Shown: piece after piece, positions 44,356-54,347 of the stretch
Layout of the letters: each line of letters starts with the position of its first letter
Position numbering within the stretch: the stretch's first letter is position 1
Origin: Roridomyces roridus
Taxonomy: Eukaryota > Basidiomycota > Agaricomycetes > Agaricales > Mycenaceae
Reading direction: 5' to 3'
NCBI GenBank assembly: GCA_029378245.1
Contig: JARKIF010000004.1
Coordinates: 2,852,001 to 2,916,000 of the forward strand
Length of the DNA: 64,000 bases
Translations under genes and position numbers: made by a program
The notes under the pieces: model-generated
Databases searched by the model: none
Told to the model about the DNA's origin: nothing
The model's input: only the letters and a program-made list of their open reading frames with translations

Positions 44356-45507
44356 ATGGAGCCTCCGAGTCTTCGTCTCCCCGCCCTGCGCCTCCTGCCG
44401 ACGCTCTCGGTATCCACTCTGTCCGAATGCATCACCTACCTCAGTGTGCTATACACACCTCCTGTCCGCGGCTCACGCATCCTCCTGGGCCACGAGTACA
44501 AGACCGCCACCATCGACAATGACGACGAGCTCACTACGCTGCGAGCCGATGGCTTTGAGCGTGCTTACGCTCTACGATGGCTCACCTACCTCCTCAACAA
44601 CGCCCACCTCATCTCTCCAGACGCCACCGATCTCGATATCGAGCCCGTGCTCGCCCGTGCAGCTGCTCTGCTGGCCAATTGCAGTGGTGGCGCCAGTGCA
44701 GGGACCCTCACCCGCAACCTGTCCTTCCCTTCTCCCGAGGGCGGCCAAACCCCTTTGAGCATCTCACTCCGTGATATCCCGCTCGAAAACGACTTTGCGA
44801 GTGTGGGCGCCCAGACATGGGGAGGTGCTTGTGTTCTCGCAGAGCTGATTGTCACGCAGCCTCTGACGTTCCACTTGGCTCCTCCCACTTCCTCGCTGGA
44901 TTCCCACTCTCCGCTGCGCGTCCTGGAGCTCGGCGCCGGGACAGGTCTTGCTGGGCTTGTCTTTGCCAAAGCTGCCGAACGGCTGGGGCGCAGCGTGGAG
45001 CTCGTGTGCAGTGACGTGTATCCCAGTGTTCTGCAGAATCTCGGCGTCAACATCGCGGCCAACTTTCCCTCCACAACGAGTACCGTGGCTGTATCGGTAT
45101 CAGCGGCAGCCCTCGACTACTCCCTCTCTTCCTCATTCGCCCCATCGTCCGTCCTCGCACCACCGTTTGAGGCCCCGTTTGATGTCATACTCGGTGCAGA
45201 CATCATCTACGAGCCCCCGCACGCAGAGTGGGTCCGGGCGTGCGTCGCGCGGTTGCTTGCTGGTCCTCCTCCGTCTTCGTCGTCGTCCGGATCCCCAGAT
45301 CCAGAATTCCACCTCGTCATCCCCCTCCGACCGACGCATACCAAGGAGTCGCAAAGCGTCGAGGAGGCCTTCGGGTTCAGCCCCTCATCCGAATCGGGAG
45401 CAAGTCCAAGACTGTGTATCCGCGCCAAAGAGACGATCGTGTGCAGTGGTGAGCTACCCAACGAGGAGGTTGAGTATGCGTATTTTCGTATTGGGTGGGG
45501 TGCATGA
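44356..45507 (+). CDS. Protein lysine methyltransferase-like (METTL21/EFM family, Methyltransf_16)
   Basis: A SAM-dependent class I methyltransferase, probably cytosolic, whose relatives methylate lysines on translation factors or chaperones. It is a single exon of 383 residues. The SAM motif I is RVLELGAGTGLAGLVFA, preceded by GAQTWGGACVLAELI (the W-x-G/x lead-in typical of the group). VELVCSDVYPSVLQNLGVNI gives motif II, and FDVILGADIIYEPPH replaces the D/N-x-x-Y motif of METTL21-like enzymes. A variable Ser/Pro-rich loop follows (PPPSSSSSGSPDPEF). The start at 44,356 (MEPPSLRLPALRLLPTLS) fits the family; 44,302 is in frame too. The target is unknown. Directly after its stop lies a relic of a short-chain dehydrogenase. 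Confidence 0.85.
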   Translation: MEPPSLRLPALRLLPTLSVSTLSECITYLSVLYTPPVRGSRILLGHEYKTATIDNDDELTTLRADGFERAYALRWLTYLLNNAHLISPDATDLDIEPVLARAAALLANCSGGASAGTLTRNLSFPSPEGGQTPLSISLRDIPLENDFASVGAQTWGGACVLAELIVTQPLTFHLAPPTSSLDSHSPLRVLELGAGTGLAGLVFAKAAERLGRSVELVCSDVYPSVLQNLGVNIAANFPSTTSTVAVSVSAAALDYSLSSSFAPSSVLAPPFEAPFDVILGADIIYEPPHAEWVRACVARLLAGPPPSSSSSGSPDPEFHLVIPLRPTHTKESQSVEEAFGFSPSSESGASPRLCIRAKETIVCSGELPNEEVEYAYFRIGWGA

Positions 45508-45548
45508 CCGCAGGTCAAATAGAGATCTGTCTGTGTCCGTCGACAGTT

Positions 45549-45712
45549 GGGAGGAGTTTACTAGGTGTGTGCCAGAGTCCGTTTGTCGTTATTCAAGCGG
45601 CAGATTGAATGGACTTGAAGGAAGGAGAGCAAGAACGTGGTGTTTAATAATGCGTGCGTCCGACGTGTTGCTGTGTGGTTTCCATTGACTGGGGATTTGG
45701 ACAGCGGGGTTT
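45549..45712 (+). pseudogene. Relic of a short-chain dehydrogenase (exon/intron fragment)
   Basis: The segment gaggagttta...ttcaagc...gaacttgaag-like...aggagagcaag...gtttaataatgcgtg...ggatttggacagcggggtt closely matches 47,990-48,155 of the intact SDR gene. The match covers the exon end, a whole intron, the exon coding for SKESKLNVLFNNA and the next intron. Nothing upstream or downstream of it is SDR-like, so only this piece remains. Confidence 0.7.
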
Positions 45713-47474
45713 AAATACGCCTATTTTGTAGGGTGCAGCCGCGCGTCAATCTACATAGCCCTGTGTCGACGGCTTTCCTGAACGTTTGTACGTTTGTTGG
45801 CTTTCCCGATGAGTTTTAGATCTTCTGTGCCGGGCGCACCGACGGAATCGTGCATCGTCCGTCGGCTCGACATGGTGAGACCGCTGCTCTTATCCAAAAA
45901 AAATATTATGGGCCATTGCCTTTGTATCGGCTATGCCGTTCAAGTTGGTCATTTGATCAAATGCCTTTTATTTCTGTTTTCTGCTCCAAGTTTTTATTTT
46001 TGCGTGCTTCAGAAGGCTCAGAAGGTCCCCGAAGTTTTTCACCACTCGGTCCCGGAACTTATTTCGTGCCACATAGATCTCGGACGTCATGCCGAGCGGT
46101 GTTCGGGCTTACCCGGCTCAGCGCCTGCCAGCCATCAAGTTTTGATCAAGTTGTCGGGAGGGCGGGGAAGCTTGGCCGACGGCCGATACGATTACATACT
46201 CTCTCTTCCTCCTTCCAACCAAACCTACACCCTAGCTCTCGCGAGCTTGCTTGCGGCGCCTCCGAGGTCATGGATGGCTGACCACACGCCACGTCGACGG
46301 TGACGTCGTTGCCTCCGCCGCCCGCCCCGAGTGGCGAGTTTCTCGGTGGCAAGCCATTTGCGGCTTTCTTCCATTGTCGAATGGCTGCTCGGTGCCTTTG
46401 TCGAGGGAGTGGTGGCACTTTGTTTTGGATAAATTGGGGTTCTGGCGCTCTCAGGTGAGTACTCACTCCAAGTATTGTCCTCGTTATTTTTCCATACAGC
46501 CACCATTGCCGCGGCCCCGATCTCCCTTGCACTCATCCCCGTAGACAACACTGTCGGTCCACTCCCTCTTTGCTGCCCTGCACGCCCCGGCATTGTTGTG
46601 GGTTATAGTCCACGCAACGCGCGGCGTCCAAGTCATGCGAGCCGGTGTCGGATCCAGGGTCGTCGATTGGTTGACGTTGGGTGCTTACGGGAACGCGCCC
46701 AGCAGCTTATACAGCGGGCACTCTCATCGTCGCGCACAGGGGTCGGCAAATCGGGCGCCTGGCGGGAAGCAAGTACTTGGCTTCGGTGTACTTACTACTC
46801 CTCAGTGTGGCTCGTTCTCGTCCCCCTCACAGACTCTACGCTGGCCATCCTGGCGTCAGGGTCTTGCCAACGCACTACTTCCCAATCGGGTCGCACCGAC
46901 GCGCCTCATCAGTTCCAGTGCCCTTACAGCATCATGTCCTCCCCGTCTCGGCGGCGCAGCTCCGCGCATCATGCTTCAACGCCACTGTGAGGATCTGAGC
47001 ATATGTAGCTCGTCGCCAGAGATGGCAGGGAAGTGAGTTGCGGAGCACCTGCCCATCAACGATGACTAAACCCCTCAACACTCAATAAAATGGGTGTCCG
47101 GGCCAAAGGCCTCTGAATTATAAGCTGGGAGCTTTCTAACCTTGGAAAAAAAAAACTTTTGGAACAGAAACTAAAAATAAAAGTGTGTCCGATTAAATGA
47201 CCAACTTGAACAGCATAATCTAATTACCCGTCAGAAAAAAAAAAAGCAGAAGCATTCAAATAGCGCCTGGCCTTCTAAGAATTGGAATTCACGCCATCGG
47301 ATCGCTGCGTTTTTTATAACGACCACGGCCTTGTTCCTACAGTGGTCTGACAAGCCGCACTCCTCGCTATTCATTTTCCGACTCAATTCCGACATGCGAC
47401 TGATCCGACGGCAATATCACTGACGAGACTGCCAGAGTATTCAAATCATGCCGCGTTGTATCGGCTCTGGGTGA
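45713..47474. other. Spacer between the methyltransferase and the first intact SDR
   Basis: Plus-strand frames from about 46,250 to 47,036 have some hydrophobic stretches (ATIAAAPISLALIP, GSKYLASVYLLLLSVA) in different frames. They may be the decayed remains of a membrane-protein gene, but I cannot name it. The 47,100-47,330 part is A-rich. No RNA gene is seen. Confidence 0.3.
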
Positions 47475-47480
47475 TATAAA
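47475..47480 (+). promoter_or_regulatory. TATA box of SDR gene A
   Basis: TATAAA at 47,475-47,480, 79 bases before the start codon. The same spacing class is seen before the truncated copy at 49,349. Confidence 0.55.
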
Positions 47481-47553
47481 GTGCCGTTGCTCACGCTAGG
47501 CGCCCGCGAACCCATATCCTCCACCCTCCCAGCGACTTCCCTCTCGATCGACA

Positions 47554-49027
47554 ATGGCCGCCAACGGAGTTTTCCGCCAATTCTTCCCGCCCAGGGCACA
47601 GTGGTCTGTTGACGAGATTCCCGACCTCACTGGGCAGGTGTGTGTCAGTCTTCACATGGGGCCGCGATGGCTGAGTGTTTCAGGTCATGCTCGTTACGGG
47701 TGCGAATACTGGTGCGTCGTTCGGCTTGGTAAAGTGCCCCCGATTTATCCGGTGACTGGTGGACGTAGGAATCGGGAAGGAGACGGCCAAGGTATGTTTC
47801 TCACCCATCATTTTTAGGATCGTGTAACACTGAACGCACCCAGGCGCTCCTCGAACACAACGCAAAAGTGTACATCGCCGGGCGGAGCGAATCCAAGTGC
47901 ACGGAGGCGATCAAGGATTTGGAGGCCAAGACGGGGAAGAGGGCAGAGTTTCTGCAGCTTGATTTGACGGACCTCGCTGCGGTTAAGAAGGCTGCGGAGG
48001 AGTTTAACAGGTGCGTTCCACACCCCGTTCGTCATTCAAGCCGCAAATGAACTTGAAGCAAGGAGAGCAAGTTGAACGTGTTGTTTAATAATGCGTGAGT
48101 ACTCCTTGTTGCGTTGTATGATTTGCATTGACTTGGGATTCGGACAGCGGGGTCATGGTGGGTAAAAGGTTGCGTCCCTCTCATCGTCAGCTCATTTCGT
48201 TGCCAGTGGCCCCCAATCGACCAACTCACCGCTCAAAACATCGACCTCGCATTTGGAACGAACGTGCTAGGTTCGTTCGGCTCTTCTTCTTCTCGAGTCG
48301 CCTCACCATTCGTTTCATTTTCAGGTCCCTTTTATTTCACGAAACTCCTCCTGCCGACCCTCATCTCTACGGCTGCGACGAGTGGGACCAAATCGCGTAT
48401 CGTCACGACCGGATCGCTGGGAACCCAGCTGCATCCGCCTGAGGAGGGGATCAACTATAATGTGTTGTTAGATGGACCTGCGAGGCGGAAGAAGGACAAG
48501 GTGTATCTTTATGGGAACAGTAAACTGGTGAGCACCTGCGTGTCGTATAGGTCCATTTAGTTGACTTCTGTTATAGGGCAACGGGGTGGTGAGTAGTGAG
48601 CTCGCACGCCGATATGGAGACCAAGGCATCGTCTCTATCGGTGTCAACCCCGGGAATCTGCGCACCAAGCTGGCGCGCCACGAGAAGAGTGCGATCCTCC
48701 TGACCATACTCGTGCGTCTGCGCCCTGTTTTTTTGTGCTCAATCTATTTACAACTAATACGCGCAGAGGTGGCTTTGCTACCCCGTACCCATGGGCGCAC
48801 TCACTCAGCTCTGGGCCGGGACTATGAAAGCTGCGGAGGGACTTAACGGCGGGGTGAGTCTGAGTCTTGAGTGTTACTTTTGATACGCGTGCTGAATCTG
48901 TGCATAGTGGCTCATACCTTGGGCGCGGATTGGTACGATGCCGCCTGCTGCAGCCGACCCCGCGGCGGGCAAGGCTCTCTGGACGTGGTTGGAGGAGCAG
49001 GTCGACCGGTTCGAGGCTAGTGCCTAG
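47554..49027 (+). CDS. Short-chain dehydrogenase/reductase A (retinol-dehydrogenase-like)
   Basis: An NAD(P)-dependent oxidoreductase of about 310 residues from eleven small exons, all joining in frame. The N-terminus MAANGVFRQFFPPRAQWSVD has the amphipathic lead typical of fungal RDH-like SDRs. The cofactor site spans two exons as VMLVTGANTGIGKETAK. LFNNAGVM follows, then the catalytic region SRIVTTGSLGTQLHPPEEG and the active-site YxxxK as YLYGNSKLGN. The C-terminus has GALTQLWAGTMKAAEGLNGG and PAAADPAAGKALWTWLEEQV, which are shared with the copy at 57.6 kb. Substrate unknown. It belongs to an array of five related copies, only two of which are intact. Confidence 0.87.
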
Positions 49028-49278
49028 TAATTGATCAAATCCTACCCAAATAATCCATGCGTTCCTCTTAGAATCGAGAACTTTATTTAACAAATCGTGT
49101 TTCCACTTCATTCAACGAATCAGCACCATCGTCCGAGATCAGCGCCAGCGTCCGAGATCAACGAGAGGAACTGCTATTTCCGCAGCGGCTGCTGCTTGCG
49201 TGGCCATCGGCAGTACTACATATAGCTCATGCCGCCCGACGAATCTGACGCCGAGCTCACATTACAGTAGGGTAAGCA

Positions 49279-49284
49279 TATAAA
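49279..49284 (+). promoter_or_regulatory. TATA box of the truncated SDR copy
   Basis: TATAAA, 70 bases before the ATG at 49,349. The promoter and first exons of this copy look intact although the gene is cut off. Confidence 0.5.
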
Positions 49285-49348
49285 GAACGAGGGGTGCGTC
49301 AAAACCTTCACTCACCCTTCCCCCTCCTCCTACGTTTCTCAATCCTCA

Positions 49349-49700
49349 ATGGGTGCTTGTTCTGTGCTCGGTCAATTCTTCCCGTCGAAGCCTACCTGGT
49401 CTGTGGATGAGATCCCTGACCTCACAGGCCAGGTGCGTAGTCTGTCCTGTATTGAGCTGCGGTTTGAATCAAACATCGCAGGTCATGCTCGTCACGGGAG
49501 GTAACGCGGGAATTGGAAGAGAGACTGTGAAGGTGCGGCGGTCGCCAATTCTTATTGAGCTCACAGGTACCGTGCTCAACTTCTACACGCACCCAGGTTC
49601 TCTTGGAGCACAATGCGAAAGTTTACATTGCGGGACGGAATGAGTCCAAATGCATAGAAGCGATCAAGGATATCGAGGTGCAGACGGGGAAGCGACCTCA
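49349..49700 (+). pseudogene. 3'-truncated short-chain dehydrogenase B
   Basis: Begins normally with MGACSVLGQFFPSKPTWSVD, then VMLVTGGNAGIGRETVK and VLLEHNAKVYIAGRNESKC, and keeps its introns. Similarity stops abruptly after KDIEVQTGKR (about 49,697). The next bases belong to the 3' end of a MYND-finger gene on the opposite strand, whose stop codon is at 49,712. The frame runs on for a further ~35 codons through that gene's antisense. The catalytic Tyr-Lys half is absent, so the product would be inactive. Confidence 0.75.
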
Positions 49701-49711
49701 ATCCTGTACCC

Positions 49712-51475
49712 TCAACCCACGCTCTCCAACCGCTTCCGATAAAACTCCTTCTCCTCCCGCAACTCCCTCTTCGTCGGCGATGCAAAAGGTTCCACTGCCC
49801 GCATAGTTTCCTCCGTAATTTCAATCTGATACTCCCTCTCAAACTGCTTGCGCATCTGCTCGACGGAAAGCCCGGCCCAAGTCATCCCGGTGGACGGATC
49901 CGCGTCGTGGGTAGCGATTTTGAACATCATGTGAATGGCGGGGATGGAGCCGGAGGCCATGGCACGGCGTCGGGCGACGAGGAAGACGTTTTGTGCTATG
50001 AAATGGCGCGAATCAATGAACTGCACGGATGATTATCAGGCGGTTAACGAGTCTCACCTCCCGGCGGATGTGGAATTGTGATCGAGTGAGAAAGTGCTGG
50101 GCCTGTATCGAACTAGATCCAGTGCTCACGATGAACGGCTAGCAATCATAGACATGAAGACACACATGATACACCCTGTATTGCGAGTCCGAATTGCTCA
50201 AGTACCAAATTTGTCGCCACAGAGCCGGGGTGCGAATGTAACCGTTCACTACGGGAGGGCAGCCGATGAATTCAGAAGGAGCCTCGGGGAGCGGTTCCGT
50301 GCGCCCGACGTCAAAGTCCTGCTTGCCGCAAACCTTTTTATGCTCCGCCCAATCCTTCTTCTGGCACTCGCTGTGATTAAAATTGGCCTACGCATGAATC
50401 GGCGCATAAAGGAAAACACACCTTCCACAGTAGAAAGCAAGCTGACATCGGGCGCATAGTTTGAGTTTGTTACGGTCCATAATCTTATAGCACTTGATGC
50501 AGCCGTATCCTGCAGTCGCCTTCTTCTCCTGGCAGTGGGTTCCATGTGTCGACTTATCGATTGGGTGTTTCTTGTTCCATTCGCGATTCTTGGCCACACG
50601 ATCCTCGCGCTCTTCATCGTGTGGCTGCGTCGCGTGGTATCTAATAGCATACGTTGGGGAGCCAGGGTGACCAGTCTGTGCTCGATCAATGTGTGTCCTC
50701 GTCAAAATGAGAGGTTTGGGCATACCGATGCCTCAAGAATGCCAAGAAGAGTATCGACGATGCAGTAGTTTCGCAAGAGCATTCGCGAGTAAATCCACGC
50801 TTTCAAACCGTCCGGAGCTGCGGGTGTGTGTCGGAACTCATGCGTGATATAGGGATGCTCGAAGAGGAAAAGCTCCTTGACACGTCGATTGCCTGTCGGA
50901 TCGTGTGCCATGATACACTTCAGCTATAACGAGCCCAGTGAGATCGAGGCATGCTACGAGGCTAAGACACGCACCAGGTTTATCACATTATACTCTCCAT
51001 CGCCGATGAGAACCTCGATGCGAAGCTCCGGGCAAGCATGCCGCAGATTATCTCCAGGACAATTGCACGACCCGCGGTAGAGCCCCTCCAGCGCCAACTC
51101 CCGCTTCTTCTCCATACTCAGAGCCTTCCATTCAGCCTCAAAGGTCCCATACGTGATATTCTCAAGCGCCATAGCGATCAACACACCCTCGGTCGACATG
51201 AGCTCCTTCTTGTGCTGCGCGATGGTAAGATTGCGCCAGGTCATGGTGTGACACTCCCAGGGCAGGGCGTCGGGACAGTATTCAAATGCGATAGAGTCGT
51301 ATGCGTAGCCTTCGTATCTGAGGGCTAGTTCCGTCTCAAACCACTCGTTCCAAGCGACTCTGTCGGTATGCCGGTCGGGACGAGGCGGAGGCTGTCGGAG
51401 GGGGAGAGGAGGGCGCTTGGGCTTAGATGGATAGCTGGTGCTCCCCGGACACTTTGGAACGGGAGGAGGAGGCAT
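49712..51475 (-). CDS. MYND-type zinc finger protein
   Basis: A multi-exon gene for a protein of about 450 residues. The N-terminal part is proline-rich (MPPPPVPKCPGSTSYPSKPK) and followed by alpha-helical sequence (WNEWFETELALRYEGYAYDS, MALENITYGTFEAEWKALSM). The MYND finger lies in the second half, split by an intron: GCIKCYKIMDRNKLKLCARC, then CQLAFYCG, SECQKKDWAEHKKVC. That supplies the expected Cys pairs and the final His-Cys. After it come IPAIHMMFKIATHDADPSTG and a charged end (REEKEFYRKRLESVG). Such proteins are abundant in mushrooms and function mainly in protein-protein contacts. The middle exon boundaries (about 50,720-50,975) are approximate. Its stop is about 12-15 bases from the broken end of an SDR copy, which dates a rearrangement junction. 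Confidence 0.72.
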
Positions 51476-51639
51476 AGCGGGGTTGGGCCAGAAGGACCTG
51501 GTCGGCGGACGAAAGCCAAAAAAAAGAAGCGCGCTTTTTCGCTTTGGTCAGGCTTGGTTAGATCATTGATGGAAAACCTTGATCCGGACACAAGCTCAAC
51601 CAGGACTCAACTTGAACTCAACACTAGACCGGAACCGGT

Positions 51640-51678
51640 CTGTCTATGAAAGTGGATAGACGACACTTTCATAGACAG
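51640..51678. repeat. Short perfect inverted repeat (hairpin)
   Basis: CTGTCTATGAAAGTG (51,640-51,654) and its exact reverse complement (51,664-51,678) flank a 9-base loop, just upstream of the MYND gene's start. The 15-bp stem is T/A-rich and might act as a regulatory or structural element, or be an old insertion footprint. Confidence 0.7.
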
Positions 51679-52298
51679 GCTGGATTCGAGCCTAACTCAA
51701 CACCCCGATGAATGAGATCCTCTCGCTACGCAAGTAACAGGAAGAATTGACCACAAATGCCAAAGAACAGCTCAGGTGACGCCCACGTGGAACGATTCAC
51801 CTCAAATTCCCCTCTGGTAACCACAGGAAGCACGAGCGCACACCGGTCAACCGAAAAGCGACCCTTGCTCATGAGAAAAATAACTTGAGGTACTATTCAC
51901 AGTTACATCTGATCGTCAACTGTGAGAGTCTGGTCCCGAGACTACCGGCGATCATCATCATAGTCAAAAGAGGTGTAAACAAATAGCGCCACCTGGTCGC
52001 CACTTGACCAGAGCTATCTTCTGATTCTTCTCATCCCACGAGGAGGACTCCCTGCGTTTCTCCGTCCTGTTCACCTCGATCTCTCATCCCCGGCTCATCT
52101 ACCCGGTGCATCCCTCTCTCTTGGCTCCATTACTTGCGCGCAATACTTGCGTCGTAAGACTGAGCGCGCAACTCGTCGTTGATCACACGAGCGCCAGGTT
52201 GATTGCCTGCAACGCAGTTTCGCCTCCCGAAACACCCGGGTAGGTACTCTTTTGGGACGTGGCAGCGATCTGACCTCAGTGTAGACGTCGTGGTGCCC
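51679..52298. other. Spacer without a recognised gene
   Basis: No supportable frame; upstream DNA of the possible gene at 52.3 kb. Confidence 0.3.
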
Positions 52299-53114
52299 AT
52301 GACCATCCCGCTGCCGTTCAACGTTCACCCATTCTCATACCATGCAATCATCGGTGCGTTTGATTCCCTTACGAGTGCAACAACCCTGATATATTATTAC
52401 TGCAGGTCTCCTTTGCCTGGGACATCCGAATGGCGCATCGCAAGCCAATCAACGAGCGCTCGATATCGATTCTCATCTTCCGAGATTATTCCTGTCCTCG
52501 CAACGAAGTTCTGGGGGATGCTTTGGACATGAAGGATGACACCGGCAGGAAGATGGCCAGTTGCTTTTGTATGAGGCGGGTACTACATATCGAGCGCGTG
52601 AGTTGCTTCTCCTTTGTGATGATGAACGAGGGAGTGTGACATCCTTGGTCTGCGTATAGGTACTCATTCGATCCGGACTATTTCACGCCTGTGACCGAGT
52701 TTACCAATGTCCGCGGGCATACCATTGCAGTCTCAGAACAAGTCGAGGCTCTCGCCCAGGCACAGTCCATTGGTACGAGCTCTGCTGTTTCGTATTCTCT
52801 TTTTTCACACAAAACGTTCACAGTTCAAGTACTCTCCTCCAAGCCTTCAAGGTTTTTTGCCGTAAAACCCCACTGTCGACTTTGCGGGCATACTGGGCAG
52901 CGTGTGGTTCGAGATGGCCATAATTCACATGCCGCTTCACCCGCAGCCACTGAACATGGGGACGTTCCGGCTGTCGCCGACTCACTGGCTCGCGGCGTAT
53001 GGTGTGCACGTGCTCTCGTTTGGCTGGCTGTCGTGTCTGGCTGGTTTTTGGACGGCCCCAGCGATGAGGGCAATGAGCGTGTGCGAGCTACTCGTACCTT
53101 TCGGAGCATGGTAA
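52299..53114 (+). other. Possible decayed or unrecognised membrane-protein gene
   Basis: An ATG at 52,299 (MTIPLPFNVHPFSYHAIIG) is followed by a plausible intron ending tactgcag at about 52,406. A further exon-like frame follows (FDPDYFTPVTEFTNVRGHTI, about 52,671-52,770). A hydrophobic frame lies at 52,902-53,114 (PTHWLAAYGVHVLSFGWLSC). The pieces are suggestive of one plus-strand gene, but a stop interrupts the frame before the hydrophobic part and I know no matching family. A pseudogene or chance are both possible. Confidence 0.25.
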
Positions 53115-54347
53115 AACACTACGGTGCGTTTCTTCGCCTAGATCGAACCGTGGGACCGGGTGTGCCGATACATTTGACGGTGTTCCGAATTCACACAATT
53201 GAGTCGCCCAGAGATCGCCGTATCGTTGACTGTTACCGACCGCCGCGCTCGCCGGCGAGAGTTGGACCGAGACTCCACGGAGGTTCAGGCCGCATGTGTG
53301 TCCCAACTGCTAGGTGGTTACCTCAGCCTGTTTCCATGTTTCGCTTCCAGAGCTTTACGAGCAGACGCGCCGAATGAATTCAGTCGGTGCCGAGCTCCAC
53401 TGCGTACAAAGGCTTTATTACCCACACTTACAAGACTTACATTATTTGAACGCCGACTAGGCAGCGATCGTCTCCTCGGTGTTTGATGGACGGTTTGGGT
53501 ACTCTGGCGAGTCTGAGGACGTTTCTAATAATTTGAATGCGGCAGGCGGCTTACCTACTGATAATCCCTCGAGTCGTATGGTGAAATGCCGTGGAGTTAG
53601 GCGTACTGTGTAGGCAGGTAAGGAGGATTGGCCTGTGCTCAATTCGCACTGCATTCAGGCTCTCCATTTTTCGGCGACCGAGTCCGGCTCTGGTATGGAA
53701 TGTTCAACGTAAGTAAGTGCGAAACCCGTTCCCGAACACGCCGAGGCCTGCCGAGTCCTGTTGTTGCGCAGCTGAAGTCCGTGCGAAAGAAATTCACAAT
53801 GATTCTAATCCAATTCTAATCGACGGAGAGAGTCGTGATCGGCGATCGCAAGGCGAGCATCCGGCCATCAGACAGTCATTTGATTACCGCTTTTCTCCTT
53901 CTCCCTCGCTTCTTCCTTGTCGCTCTGGTTGCCTACTGAGGACTCAAGGCTCATTCACTGCCTAGTTGGCTTTACCATTGACCCCCGTCCTTTCGGTACC
54001 ACCAACACCCAGCGCTCTCACCGAGCAGCGTGGGCTCTGCCGCGGCCCCGGGCCAGCTCCTTCAGGACACCCGCCGTGCTATGTCTGGACTCGGTCTATG
54101 ATTCTAGTTTACGTCGTCCATGTGGCCAAAAGGAGACTTCCCACGTAGAAGTGTGGTACCTTTCCACCGCCGGTAAATGGGTGGGTGGAATTGGTATGGG
54201 ACATTTCTACGAGCGATCCTTGGGGCTAATATTGGACAGGCACAAATACCTATCCCCAATTGCTGCTAGGAAGGGCACTGCATTGCTCAAGGTACAAAAG
54301 GACCTTGCATTCATCGACTTTCTTCACCGCAGTTCACTCCTTCCAAC
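53115..54347. other. Spacer upstream of the copper radical oxidase
   Basis: Several overlapping frames on the plus strand without domains. The 5' leader of the oxidase gene is likely within 54,240-54,347. No clear TATA box. Confidence 0.3.

Noticed and set aside
46251..47036. Candidate membrane-protein gene on the plus strand
   Set aside because: Hydrophobic pieces lie in different frames and no consistent splice model or family match could be made.
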